Of a DNA stretch of 58,689 bases, positions 34,668 through 42,885 are shown piece after piece. Source of the DNA: an uncultured Clostridia bacterium (GTDB lineage: Bacteria > Bacillota > Clostridia > UMGS1810); assembly GCA_934463115.1 (NCBI GenBank), contig CAKSIN010000015.1, positions 1 to 58,689 on the forward strand, written 5' to 3'. The notes beneath the pieces were generated by a model. The model did no database searches, was not told where the DNA came from, and saw only the letters and a program-made list of their open reading frames with translations. Within the stretch, counting starts at the first letter, position 1; each line of letters opens with the position of its first letter. Both the position numbers and the translations under genes were made by a program.

Positions 34668-34710
34668 AAAGCGATACTTGTCACGGCGGATGAGTATCGC
34701 TTTATTTTCT
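34668..34710. terminator. Bidirectional terminator between carD-like and vanW genes
   Basis: A perfect 11 bp stem, AAAGCGATACT (34668-34678) with its complement at 34693-34703, is followed by TTTATTTTC on the plus strand and by T-rich sequence on the minus strand. A second, weaker hairpin with ACAGG/CCTGT ends lies upstream near 34614-34653. Confidence 0.85.
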
Positions 34711-36460
34711 AATCCACATCAAGCGGATTTTCATTTGCACTGTTCGCCCCGGCATCTACCGGTGACGAGCCCGGTTCGTCCGTACTGTTTTCCGGCGGTG
34801 AATCGGGTTCAGCGGGAGTCGGTTCGGGTTCGGGTGTGTTACTTTCCGGCGGAGTCGGCGTCGGAGTGGGAGATGGGCTCGGAGCCTGTTCTGCCTTTTT
34901 CGTTCCGACGGCAATTTTTGCCGGTGTTGCGCTGTAGGTGCTTTTTGACTCAAATGTTCTGGAATATTCCTTTCCGTTCTTTTTGTACACACGGTAGCTG
35001 TTTACGAGTGTGCCGTTGCTGCCTGCTTTGATGGTTTTTGTCGTTCCCTCCGGCAAAGTCGGATCATCCACCCTGACGGTGGAATACGGAACCGAACCGG
35101 TTGTCTGTGTTGCAAATTCAACCGTGTAATCCATGTCGCTTGTGCCCACGATTGATACCGTCAGTGTAGTGCCGCTGACCGATGCCTTGATGCTTACGGG
35201 ATATTTTTTGTTGTTTTCAAATACAAAGTCAATGCTTCCGTAGGACACTGTGGCATCTCTGCCGAGAGGAACATAGCCGACAGGCATTGAATGATTTGTG
35301 CGCAACACAATCTTTAAATCGGCAAAAACCACCGAATTATACAGTGTTGACGATACCTGGCATATTCCGCCGCCTATACCGTCCACAACTTCGTTGCCCA
35401 CATAAACATGTGCGCTCTTGAAACCTGCAGCAGCCGTCCTCGGTCCCACAACCGTGTTGTATGAAAATCTCTTTCCGGGATTAATGACATAGCCGTTGAT
35501 TTTTGCGGCGGCAAGTGCGATATTCGCGCATCTGTTTGCGGAACTGCCGGCAAAGCTTGTGGAAAATGTGGAGATTATTTTGTTCACATATTTATCTTCC
35601 AGCATTTTTGCCGTCACCTGCGGCATTGTGATTTTTGCGGGTATTTCGTATACAGATGTACTGTTTTTGTTTTCCTCAAGAATTTTCTTTGCTTCTTTTT
35701 TATTCAGTGATATTCCGACAATTTCGGGTTCTATTGTATAACCGTCAGATGTCTTGCTGTACACTGCGTCTTTGGCGTCGCGGGTATATTTTTCGATAAA
35801 TTCGTCTGCCGAAAGGTTATTCGAATTTATATCGGTTATATTAAGCACGATTACACCGTCGGAGGACAGCTTTTTAAGGTGTTTATCCACTTTTGAAATC
35901 AAATCATCTTTATTGATTCCTTTTCCGGCGACAGAGTTTGTTACATACAGTCTGTCTGTGCCTATCTGTACATCCATAGGCGTGCTGTCGGTTGTCATGT
36001 CCTGAATCTGTTCGTCCACGAGCACGAGAAGACGGTCTTTGTCATACGTAATTTTTATCGGAATTGTATATCCGTTGCGTTTGTATGACATAATATCTCT
36101 GTACCGTTTGAAAAAGCCGCCTTTTCTCCCGGCATTCACTGCGTCGCTCAGTGCGCTGTCTGCATTTATCTCAAATGAAATATCCTTTGAGTTTATTGCA
36201 AATTCCACTCCCTCGCAATCAAAATTAAGTACAAGGTCACCGTGCGAACCAAAATAATTTTTGAGCTCTTTTTTGGCTTCGCTTCGGCTCATTCCGCCGA
36301 CATCAATGTTGCCTACGGATACTCCGCTGTAAATGTTTTTGCTGCCCAGCACAATCTGAATATGCAAAAGGAATGCGAAAATAACAGCAAAAACCGCTGC
36401 AGCAGAAATTATCGCAATGCCTTTTTTTCCGAGTTTTGATTTTTGTTTTTCATTATTCAT
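34709..36460 (-). CDS. VanW-domain surface protein with peptidoglycan-binding and G5 domains
   Basis: An N-terminal membrane anchor (about residues 14-32) precedes two PG_binding_4 type domains (about 45-290), a VanW domain with YNTVVGPRTAAAGF and GGGICQVSSTLYN (about 310-430), a G5 domain (about 435-515), and a 60-residue Pro/Ser/Glu/Thr-rich tail. Such YoaR-like proteins are found in sporulating Clostridia and are thought to act in wall or cortex remodelling. No catalytic residues are certain. It is a single-gene unit, since nifJ upstream has its own terminator. Confidence 0.88.
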   Translation of the reverse strand: MNNEKQKSKLGKKGIAIISAAAVFAVIFAFLLHIQIVLGSKNIYSGVSVGNIDVGGMSRSEAKKELKNYFGSHGDLVLNFDCEGVEFAINSKDISFEINADSALSDAVNAGRKGGFFKRYRDIMSYKRNGYTIPIKITYDKDRLLVLVDEQIQDMTTDSTPMDVQIGTDRLYVTNSVAGKGINKDDLISKVDKHLKKLSSDGVIVLNITDINSNNLSADEFIEKYTRDAKDAVYSKTSDGYTIEPEIVGISLNKKEAKKILEENKNSTSVYEIPAKITMPQVTAKMLEDKYVNKIISTFSTSFAGSSANRCANIALAAAKINGYVINPGKRFSYNTVVGPRTAAAGFKSAHVYVGNEVVDGIGGGICQVSSTLYNSVVFADLKIVLRTNHSMPVGYVPLGRDATVSYGSIDFVFENNKKYPVSIKASVSGTTLTVSIVGTSDMDYTVEFATQTTGSVPYSTVRVDDPTLPEGTTKTIKAGSNGTLVNSYRVYKKNGKEYSRTFESKSTYSATPAKIAVGTKKAEQAPSPSPTPTPTPPESNTPEPEPTPAEPDSPPENSTDEPGSSPVDAGANSANENPLDVD

Positions 36461-36483
36461 TTAGAACACATCCCGCCTTTAAC

Positions 36484-36512
36484 AATCCGAATCCGTCATT
36501 GATATTCGGATT
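36484..36512 (-). promoter_or_regulatory. Inverted repeat in the vanW leader
   Basis: AATCCGAAT (36484-36492) and ATTCGGATT (36504-36512) form a perfect 9 bp inverted repeat with an 11 base loop, 24 bases before the vanW start. A minus-strand TATAAT at 36540-36545 places it in the transcript leader or at an operator. Function unknown. Confidence 0.5.
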
Positions 36513-36584
36513 ACGCTATTTTCTGAATTACATATATCTATTATACTTACCGAGTTGCGTATAGATACCTATTAAAATAATACA

Positions 36585-36618
36585 ATTTTGGCGGACTCTG
36601 TAACAAGCCCGCCAAAAT
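36585..36618 (-). terminator. Terminator of nifJ
   Basis: ATTTTGGCGG pairs with CCGCCAAAAT (10 bp) and is followed on the minus strand by TTGTATTATTTTAA. Confidence 0.88.
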
Positions 36619-36647
36619 CATTAATTTTTAAATTTTAGAACATCAAA

Positions 36648-39600
36648 TCAGCATTCGGATGCTTTCTTTTTGTATGTCTCGTATCTGTCGAGAAGGTCTT
36701 TTTCTGCTTTTGCAAAAATCTTGTCCGCAACATCCGGATAAGCTTTCTTGAGCATGAGATAACGGTTCTCACCCATGAGGAAGTCTATAACCTTGCCTGT
36801 GGGTTCTTTCGAATCCAGTACAAACGGGTTCTTGCCTTCGTCTGTGAGCTCGGGGTTGAATCTCCACAGATGCCAGTAACCTGTGTCAACAGCTTTCTTT
36901 TCTTCGGCAATGGAGTTTGCCATGTTGCCTTTGGCCTTGATACCGTGGTTAATGCACGGAGCGTAAGCGATTATCAGCGACGGACCGTGATAAGCCTCTG
37001 CCTCTCTGATAGCCTTGAGAGCCTGAGCCGGGTTTGCACCGAGTGCAATCTGAGCAACATATACATAACCGTAGGTTGTAGCAATCATTCCGAGGTCTTT
37101 CTTCTTGGTCTTTTTACCCGAAGCGGCAAATTTAGCAACAGCGCCTGTAGGTGTAGCCTTTGAAGACTGACCGCCTGTGTTGGAGTATACTTCGGTATCT
37201 ACAACAAAGATGTTGATATCTTCGTTTGATGCGATAACATGATCCAAACCGCCGTATCCGATATCGTATGCCCAGCCGTCACCGCCGAATACCCACTGCG
37301 AACGCTTAACGAGGAAGTCGGTTCTGTCGGCAATTTCTTTAATTGCGCAGTTTGACATATCTTCGTCGCCGATGAGTGCAATGATATCCTTTGCGGCTGC
37401 CTTGGATGCATTTGCGTCATCCATGCCGGCAATCCATGCCTTGAATGCGTCTGCAAGAGCCGGTTTAACCGAATCCATTACAGATTCCATTCTTGATTTG
37501 AGTGTATTTCTAATCTTTGAGTTAGCCTTAACCATACCGAGACCGAACTCAGCATTGTCCTCAAACAGCGAGTTAGCCCATGCCGGACCTTTGCCTTCTG
37601 CATTTTTGCAATAGGGCATAGACGGTGCCGAGCCGCCCCAGATTGAGGTACATCCCGTAGCGTTGGCAACCATCATTCTGTCGCCGAACAGCTGAGTGAT
37701 GAGCTTGATATACGGTGTTTCACCGCAGCCTGCGCATGCACCGGAGAATTCGAGCATCGGCTGTGCAAACTGAGAGTTCTTAATGCTCTTTGCGATATCT
37801 ATATCGTTCTGCTTTGTGGGAATTGTCATAGCATAATCCCAGTTGGGAGCTTCAACATCTACCACGCTGTCGATAGGTTTCATTGTAAGAGCGTTCTCTT
37901 TTGCCGGGCAAACCTGAGCGCATACTCCGCAGCCGAGGCAGTCGTTGGGCGATACCTGCATGCGGAACTGCATTCCGTTAAATCCCGTAGCTTTGAGTGT
38001 TGTAAAGTCGGCAGGCTTGTTTGCAGCTTCTTCTTCGGTAAGGAGAACCGGTCTGATTGCAGCATGCGGGCAAACGAGCGAGCACTGGTTACACTGAATA
38101 CATTTTGTGGAATCCCACTCCGGAACATTAACGGCAACTCCGCGTTTTTCAAATCTGGATGTGCCTGTTTCAAATGTACCGTCTTCCATTCCTACGAATG
38201 TGCTTACGGGGAGCTTGTTTCCGCGCTGAGCGTTAACGGGATCAACAATATTCTTAATGAATGCCGGTCTGTTGTCATCGGCTTTTTCCTCGTCAACAGC
38301 GTCTTTCCACGATGCGGGAACATCTATCTTTGTGAGTGCCTCGATAGCGCCGTCAACTGCTGCGCAGTTCATATTAACTATTTCGTCACCCTTTTTGCCG
38401 TAGGTCTTTTTGATAGCGGCTTTGATAAGTGTAACAGCTTCATCGAAGTCGATAACGTTTGCGAGCTTAAAGAAAGCGCTCTGTGTTACCATGTTGATTC
38501 TGTTCGGGCCGAGACCAACCTTAACAGCCACATCTACAGCGTTGATTGTGTAGAACTGAATGTCGTTTTCGGCAAGGTATTTCTTTACGTGAGCGGGGAG
38601 CTTTTCGTCAAGCTCGTCCTTTGTCCATACGCAGTTGAGCAGGAATGTTCCGCCTTTTTTGAGCCCTTCGAGGACATCATACTGGTGCAGATATGCCGGC
38701 TTGTGGCATGCGATATAATCAGCCTCATCGAGGAGGTAGGTCGATTTGATCGGTTTTTTACCGAATCTCAGGTGCGACATCGTTACGCCGCCGGATTTCT
38801 TTGAGTCGTAATCAAAATATGCCTGTGCATAGAGGTCGGTGTTGTCGCCGATGATTTTGATTGCGTCTTTGTTTGCGCCAACGGTACCGTCGGAGCCGAA
38901 TCCCCAGAATTTGCAGCGTGTTGTGCCCTCGGGAGCAGCGTTAACCTTTGCGGGGAGCTCAAGCGAGAGGTTTGTAACATCATCCACAATACCGATAGTA
39001 AAGCCATTCTTTGGCTCTGCCTTGTCGAGGTTGTTGTATACCGCAACAATCTGTGTGGGGGTTGTGTCTTTCGAACCGAGACCGTAGCGTCCGCCAACGA
39101 TAACCGGTGCCTTTGCCTTTCCGTAGAAAAGGTTGCACACATCGAGGTAGAGCGGCTCGCCGAGAGAACCGGGTTCTTTTGTTCTGTCGAGAACGGCAAT
39201 TTTTTCAACAGTTTCGGGGAGTACATCGAAGAAGTACTTAGCCGAGAACGGTCTGTAAAGGTGAACCTTAACAACGCCGACTTTGTTTCCTGCGGCATTG
39301 AGGTAATCAACAGTCTCTTCTATTGTTTCGCAAACAGAGCCGATTGCAACGATAACCTTTGTTGCGTCGGGAGCACCGTAGTATGTGAACGGAGCGTAGT
39401 CTCTGCCTGTGATTTTGGAGATTTCTTTCATATAGTCTGCAACAACGTCCGGAACAGCCTCGTAGAATTTGTTAGCTGCTTCTCTGCCCTGGAAGTAGAT
39501 ATCGGAGTTCTGCGCAGTACCGCGGAGCACGGGGTGTTCCGGATTCAAAGCGGAATCCTTGAATGCCTTGAGTGCATCCCAGTCAATGAGTCCTTTCAGG

Positions 39601-40169
39601 TCGTCATAGTCCATAACTTCAACTTTCTGAATTTCGTGCGATGTTCTGAAACCGTCGAAGAAGTGGAGGAACGGAACTCTGCTCTTGATGGATGCAAGGT
39701 GAGCAACACCTGCAAGGTCCATAACCTCCTGAACCGAGCCGGAAGCGAGCATTGCGAAACCGGTCTGACGACAGGCCATAACGTCCTGGTGGTCACCGAA
39801 GATGTTGAGTGCGTGAGCGGCAAGTGCTCTTGCGCTTACGTGGAAAACAGTCGGGAGGAGCTCACCGGCTATTTTGTACATGTTCGGAATCATAAGGAGC
39901 AAGCCCTGCGAAGCTGTGAATGTGGTTGTGAGTGCGCCTGCCTGAAGCGAACCGTGAACGGCACCTGCCGCACCTGCCTCAGATTGCATTTCAACAACGT
40001 CTACAGTCTCTCCGAAAATGTTTTTCTGTCCCTTTGCGCTCATTTCGTCTACAACTTCTGCCATTGTTGACGAAGGAGTGATCGGGTAGATGGCTGCAAC
40101 TTCCGTAAACGCATATGCGCAATATGCGGCGGCGTTGTTACCATCCATGGTTTTAAATTTCTTTGCCAT
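36648..40169 (-). CDS. nifJ: Pyruvate:ferredoxin (flavodoxin) oxidoreductase
   Basis: This single-chain enzyme oxidises pyruvate to acetyl-CoA, CO2 and reduced ferredoxin, the core of clostridial energy metabolism. All domains are in order over 1173 residues: the pyrimidine-binding start (YPITPSSTMAE), the CoA domain, two ferredoxin-type clusters (CIQCNQCSLVCP and CLGCGVCAQVCP) near 680-755, and the TPP-binding end with CAGCGETPY, GDGWAYDIGYGG and SNTGGQ. Codon choice looks more biased than in neighbours, as expected of high expression. AGGAGGT lies ten bases before the ATG. Confidence 0.97.
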   Translation of the reverse strand: MAKKFKTMDGNNAAAYCAYAFTEVAAIYPITPSSTMAEVVDEMSAKGQKNIFGETVDVVEMQSEAGAAGAVHGSLQAGALTTTFTASQGLLLMIPNMYKIAGELLPTVFHVSARALAAHALNIFGDHQDVMACRQTGFAMLASGSVQEVMDLAGVAHLASIKSRVPFLHFFDGFRTSHEIQKVEVMDYDDLKGLIDWDALKAFKDSALNPEHPVLRGTAQNSDIYFQGREAANKFYEAVPDVVADYMKEISKITGRDYAPFTYYGAPDATKVIVAIGSVCETIEETVDYLNAAGNKVGVVKVHLYRPFSAKYFFDVLPETVEKIAVLDRTKEPGSLGEPLYLDVCNLFYGKAKAPVIVGGRYGLGSKDTTPTQIVAVYNNLDKAEPKNGFTIGIVDDVTNLSLELPAKVNAAPEGTTRCKFWGFGSDGTVGANKDAIKIIGDNTDLYAQAYFDYDSKKSGGVTMSHLRFGKKPIKSTYLLDEADYIACHKPAYLHQYDVLEGLKKGGTFLLNCVWTKDELDEKLPAHVKKYLAENDIQFYTINAVDVAVKVGLGPNRINMVTQSAFFKLANVIDFDEAVTLIKAAIKKTYGKKGDEIVNMNCAAVDGAIEALTKIDVPASWKDAVDEEKADDNRPAFIKNIVDPVNAQRGNKLPVSTFVGMEDGTFETGTSRFEKRGVAVNVPEWDSTKCIQCNQCSLVCPHAAIRPVLLTEEEAANKPADFTTLKATGFNGMQFRMQVSPNDCLGCGVCAQVCPAKENALTMKPIDSVVDVEAPNWDYAMTIPTKQNDIDIAKSIKNSQFAQPMLEFSGACAGCGETPYIKLITQLFGDRMMVANATGCTSIWGGSAPSMPYCKNAEGKGPAWANSLFEDNAEFGLGMVKANSKIRNTLKSRMESVMDSVKPALADAFKAWIAGMDDANASKAAAKDIIALIGDEDMSNCAIKEIADRTDFLVKRSQWVFGGDGWAYDIGYGGLDHVIASNEDINIFVVDTEVYSNTGGQSSKATPTGAVAKFAASGKKTKKKDLGMIATTYGYVYVAQIALGANPAQALKAIREAEAYHGPSLIIAYAPCINHGIKAKGNMANSIAEEKKAVDTGYWHLWRFNPELTDEGKNPFVLDSKEPTGKVIDFLMGENRYLMLKKAYPDVADKIFAKAEKDLLDRYETYKKKASEC

Positions 40170-40230
40170 GTTTCTGACCTCCTATTTGAATTGAAAAATT
40201 GGTATAACAATTTTACTTCATACAAGAGTG

Positions 40231-40259
40231 ATTATACCACACTCGGGCGGCAATTTCAA
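40231..40259 (-). promoter_or_regulatory. Promoter of nifJ
   Basis: Minus-strand TTGAAA (40254-40259), 17 bp, TATAAT (40231-40236), with a 5' leader of about 55 bases. Confidence 0.85.
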
Positions 40260-40434
40260 ATAGAATTTTTGCATGTTATACATATATTTATGTATTTTTA
40301 ACAATTTTGTAAGAATTGAATAAATTCCGGTGGCAATATATGTGATTTTTATAGTTTTTTTCGGTTTGATTCGGGCGGTATCTTTTTTATATCGGTGTGC
40401 ATATAATGTTGTATGAAAGCGAGGATGATGTGTA

Positions 40435-40656
40435 ATGAACGAAGACGAGAGCAAAATTACCGGAAATTCGCTCATGGACGGATTTGATAAACGAGCTGTG
40501 CAGAAACGGCTGATTGAACTCGGAATGGGGGATATCGCGAGAAAACTTGAATCCATGACCGAAGCGGATATCGAAAGACAGCTGCGTGCGAATCCGCTGA
40601 TTCTTAAAAAGGCAAGGGAAATTATGCGAAACGGGGGTAATATTAATGGCAGATGA
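40435..40656 (+). CDS. Small helical protein of unknown function (A)
   Basis: A 73-residue charged protein (RAVQKRLIELGMGDIARKL in the middle) with no membrane segment. It is the first of three small genes that overlap or nearly touch. A GAGGATGATG site stands before ATG 40435. I recall similar short helical proteins in gut Clostridia, without assigned function. Possibly sporulation-linked, but nothing here proves it. Confidence 0.7.
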   Translation: MNEDESKITGNSLMDGFDKRAVQKRLIELGMGDIARKLESMTEADIERQLRANPLILKKAREIMRNGGNINGR

Positions 40657-40963
40657 TATGTCGTCAAAGGTAATGGAACTTTTGAATAATCCCGACATGA
40701 TGAAAAGACTGTCCGACGCGCTGGGCGGAACATCGGTGCAAAACAGCGGCGTATCTCCGGCCGGCGGCGGAGACAATGCGGTTCTTGCAGAGAATGCAAA
40801 AACCATGCTTAACGCAATAAGCCACACAGATGACAGACGGATAACGCTTTTAAATGCCATTCGTCCGTATATGAGTCAAAACCGTGCCCGGGGGATAGAC
40901 CGCGCTGTAAAGCTTTTGCAGATATCCAAACTCACGGAAATATTTAAGGATCAGATTTTGTAG
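40646..40963 (+). CDS. Small protein of unknown function (B)
   Basis: A 105-residue protein overlapping gene A by 11 bases, with a GGGGG site eight bases before ATG 40646. The first part (MSSKVMELLNNPDMMKRL) and last part (RITLLNAIRPYMSQNRARG) are helical, joined by a Gly/Ser/Ala-rich linker. This pattern, with a conserved LLNALRPFLS-like motif, is one I recall from many Oscillospiraceae proteins of unknown role. No membrane segment. Confidence 0.75.
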   Translation: MADDMSSKVMELLNNPDMMKRLSDALGGTSVQNSGVSPAGGGDNAVLAENAKTMLNAISHTDDRRITLLNAIRPYMSQNRARGIDRAVKLLQISKLTEIFKDQIL

Positions 40964-40977
40964 ACGGGGTGATTGCT

Positions 40978-41313
40978 ATGTATATGAGATATTACGACGG
41001 ATATCCGTCGCCTGAAAATTACGGTGAACGAACGGACGGCAATACCGACGTAAGTGTGCCGGACACACCCAAAAGTGAGGAAACAGTATGTGAAAAAAGC
41101 GAAACAGCGGCATCGCCCGGCGAAATTACAACAGCCGGGGCACCGCTTTCGGGTATTTTTTCATCACTAAAGCTTGATGATATAATGCTTATTGTTTTGC
41201 TGTTTGTTCTTCTCGAAGAATCCGCGGACGATATAATTATGCCGATAATTATCGGGTACATACTCCTTGAAGGTCTTGGAAACAACGGCAGTGAGTGCTG
41301 TGAGTGTGCATAA
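40978..41313 (+). CDS. Small acidic protein with hydrophobic C-terminal segment (C)
   Basis: A 111-residue product. The first 60 residues are polar and unstructured-looking. They are followed by KLDDIMLIVLLFVLLEESADD and IIMPIIIGYILLEGL, two short hydrophobic stretches with acidic gaps, which may sit in a membrane. I chose ATG 40978, eight bases after a GGGG site; GTG 40969 overlaps it. It ends with a Cys-rich CCECA. The third of a co-directional triplet; function unknown. Confidence 0.72.
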   Translation: MYMRYYDGYPSPENYGERTDGNTDVSVPDTPKSEETVCEKSETAASPGEITTAGAPLSGIFSSLKLDDIMLIVLLFVLLEESADDIIMPIIIGYILLEGLGNNGSECCECA

Positions 41314-41324
41314 AATAAATGCCG

Positions 41325-41408
41325 ATTCGCTCATATTTTTGTGATTTTGCGTAATTATTCGCTCATTTTTTTGTGGTTTGGCGCAATTATTCGCTCATTT
41401 TTTTGCAA
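41325..41408 (+). repeat. 32 bp tandem repeat upstream of the DUF4143 ATPase
   Basis: Units begin at 41325, 41357 and 41389, each with ATTCGCTCAT followed by a T-run. The first two are complete (32 bp) and end in GCG(T/C)AATT; the third is cut short near 41408. They stop six bases before the -35 box of the next gene. Confidence 0.85.
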
Positions 41409-41413
41409 AAGTG

Positions 41414-41442
41414 TTGATTTTACATTAATTGTGGTATATAAT
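41414..41442 (+). promoter_or_regulatory. Promoter of the AAA/DUF4143 gene
   Basis: TTGATT (41414-41419), 17 bp, TATAAT (41437-41442), 31 bases before ATG 41474. Confidence 0.82.
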
Positions 41443-41473
41443 ATATGTAAAACAAACACTGGGGTGAATCGTT

Positions 41474-42811
41474 ATGATATACTTAAAAAGAAAAATAGAT
41501 ATCTTTCTTGAAAAATGGAAAAATAATCCGGACAGAAAACCGCTTATTGTAAAGGGTTCAAGGCAGATAGGGAAAACCGAATCGATTTGCAGGTTCGGAG
41601 ATGAAAATTACGAAAACGTAATCTACATTAACTTTGTTGAGGAACCGAAATACAAAATGATAACGTCCGACGGATACGGTACATCGGATATTATAAAAAA
41701 TATTTCAATACTGGATACATCAAAACATTTTGTTCCGCAAAAAACACTGATAATTTTTGATGAAATTCAGGATTTTCCCGATATAGCAACCTCGCTCAAA
41801 TTTTTTTGCAAAGACGGTCGGTTTGATGTGATTTGCAGCGGTTCAATGTTGGGAATAAATTACAGAAGGATAGAAAGCAACAGCGTGGGATACAAAACGG
41901 ATTACGAGATGCGTTCTCTGGATTTTGAGGAATTTTTGTGGGCAAAGGGTTACATGTCGGATTTTACAGACGACATATTGGAACACATGAATACCCTTAC
42001 ACCGCTCAATAACCTCATGATGAATGTATTAAACACGGCTTTTCTTGATTTTTGCGTATTGGGCGGTATGCCGGCGGTTGTTCGGGAATATATCGAAAAG
42101 GGAACTTTTGAAAATTCTCTCGAAACGCAGCGTCAGCTTATTGCCGATTACAAGGAAGATATACGAAAATATGCCTACGGAATTGACCAGACAAGAATAT
42201 TGAATGTATTTAACAGGATTCCGCCGCAGCTTGCCAAAGAAAATAAAAAATTTCAGATTTCAAAGGTTGCTTCGGGTGCAAGGTTCGGGGATTACAGGGG
42301 ATGTATTGAGTGGCTTTCGGACAGCGGAATCATTAACGTGTGCTATCAGCTTAATTTTCCGGAACTGCCGCTTAAAGGAAACTACGACGAAACAAAGTAC
42401 AAGATATATTTTGCCGATACAGGTTTGCTTGTAGCCATGCTGGACGAGGAGGCGCAGGAGGATTTGCGCGCCAATAAAAATCTCGGCGTTTATAAAGGCG
42501 CACTGTTCGAAAATATTGTCGGCGACGCATTCGTCAAGAATGGTATGGATTTGTACTATTATAAACGTGAAAATTCCACACTTGAGGAGGATTTTTTTGC
42601 ACGCACCGCCTCCTGTCTTGTTCCGATTGAAGTTAAATCGACAAACGGAAAATCGAAGTCGCTCCATGCGTTGATTGACAGTGAACGTTACAGTGATATT
42701 AAATACGGAATAAAACTGGCGAATGCAAATATCGGCTACAGTGACAATGTATATACGTTTCCGTATTTCTGCGCTTTTCTTATAAAAAGATATTTAAAAA
42801 ATAAAAATTAG
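41474..42811 (+). CDS. AAA-family ATPase with DUF4143 domain
   Basis: The N-terminal AAA_14 type P-loop ATPase has Walker A GSRQIGKTE and Walker B LIIFDEIQDF. The C-terminal part is DUF4143, related to PD-(D/E)XK nuclease folds, ending in a PIEVKSTNGKSKSLHAL motif with the E-x-K core. Proteins of this type occur in many copies in gut Firmicutes and Treponema. Their role is unproved, with suggestions of mobile or defence functions. It has its own promoter behind the tandem repeats and a GGGGTGA site. Length 445 residues. The codon use looks more A/T-rich than nearby genes, which may show transfer. Confidence 0.88.
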   Translation: MIYLKRKIDIFLEKWKNNPDRKPLIVKGSRQIGKTESICRFGDENYENVIYINFVEEPKYKMITSDGYGTSDIIKNISILDTSKHFVPQKTLIIFDEIQDFPDIATSLKFFCKDGRFDVICSGSMLGINYRRIESNSVGYKTDYEMRSLDFEEFLWAKGYMSDFTDDILEHMNTLTPLNNLMMNVLNTAFLDFCVLGGMPAVVREYIEKGTFENSLETQRQLIADYKEDIRKYAYGIDQTRILNVFNRIPPQLAKENKKFQISKVASGARFGDYRGCIEWLSDSGIINVCYQLNFPELPLKGNYDETKYKIYFADTGLLVAMLDEEAQEDLRANKNLGVYKGALFENIVGDAFVKNGMDLYYYKRENSTLEEDFFARTASCLVPIEVKSTNGKSKSLHALIDSERYSDIKYGIKLANANIGYSDNVYTFPYFCAFLIKRYLKNKN

Positions 42812-42818
42812 ATTTCAT

Positions 42819-42885
42819 ATAAAATCATCTTTTATGGGAATAATTAATTGTAATCAATGATTATTTTTATGGGAGATGATTTTAT
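42819..42885 (+). promoter_or_regulatory. Inverted repeat over the murA start region
   Basis: ATAAAATCATCT (42819-42830) and its exact complement AGATGATTTTAT (42874-42885) flank a 43-base loop. The second arm covers part of a GGGAG ribosome site and the point where the MurA alignment begins. TTTATGGGA also occurs twice (42831 and 42867). A role in translation control is possible. Confidence 0.45.

Noticed and set aside
41325..41408. CRISPR-like array
   Set aside because: The 32 bp units are contiguous without unique spacers, number under three, and no cas gene is near.
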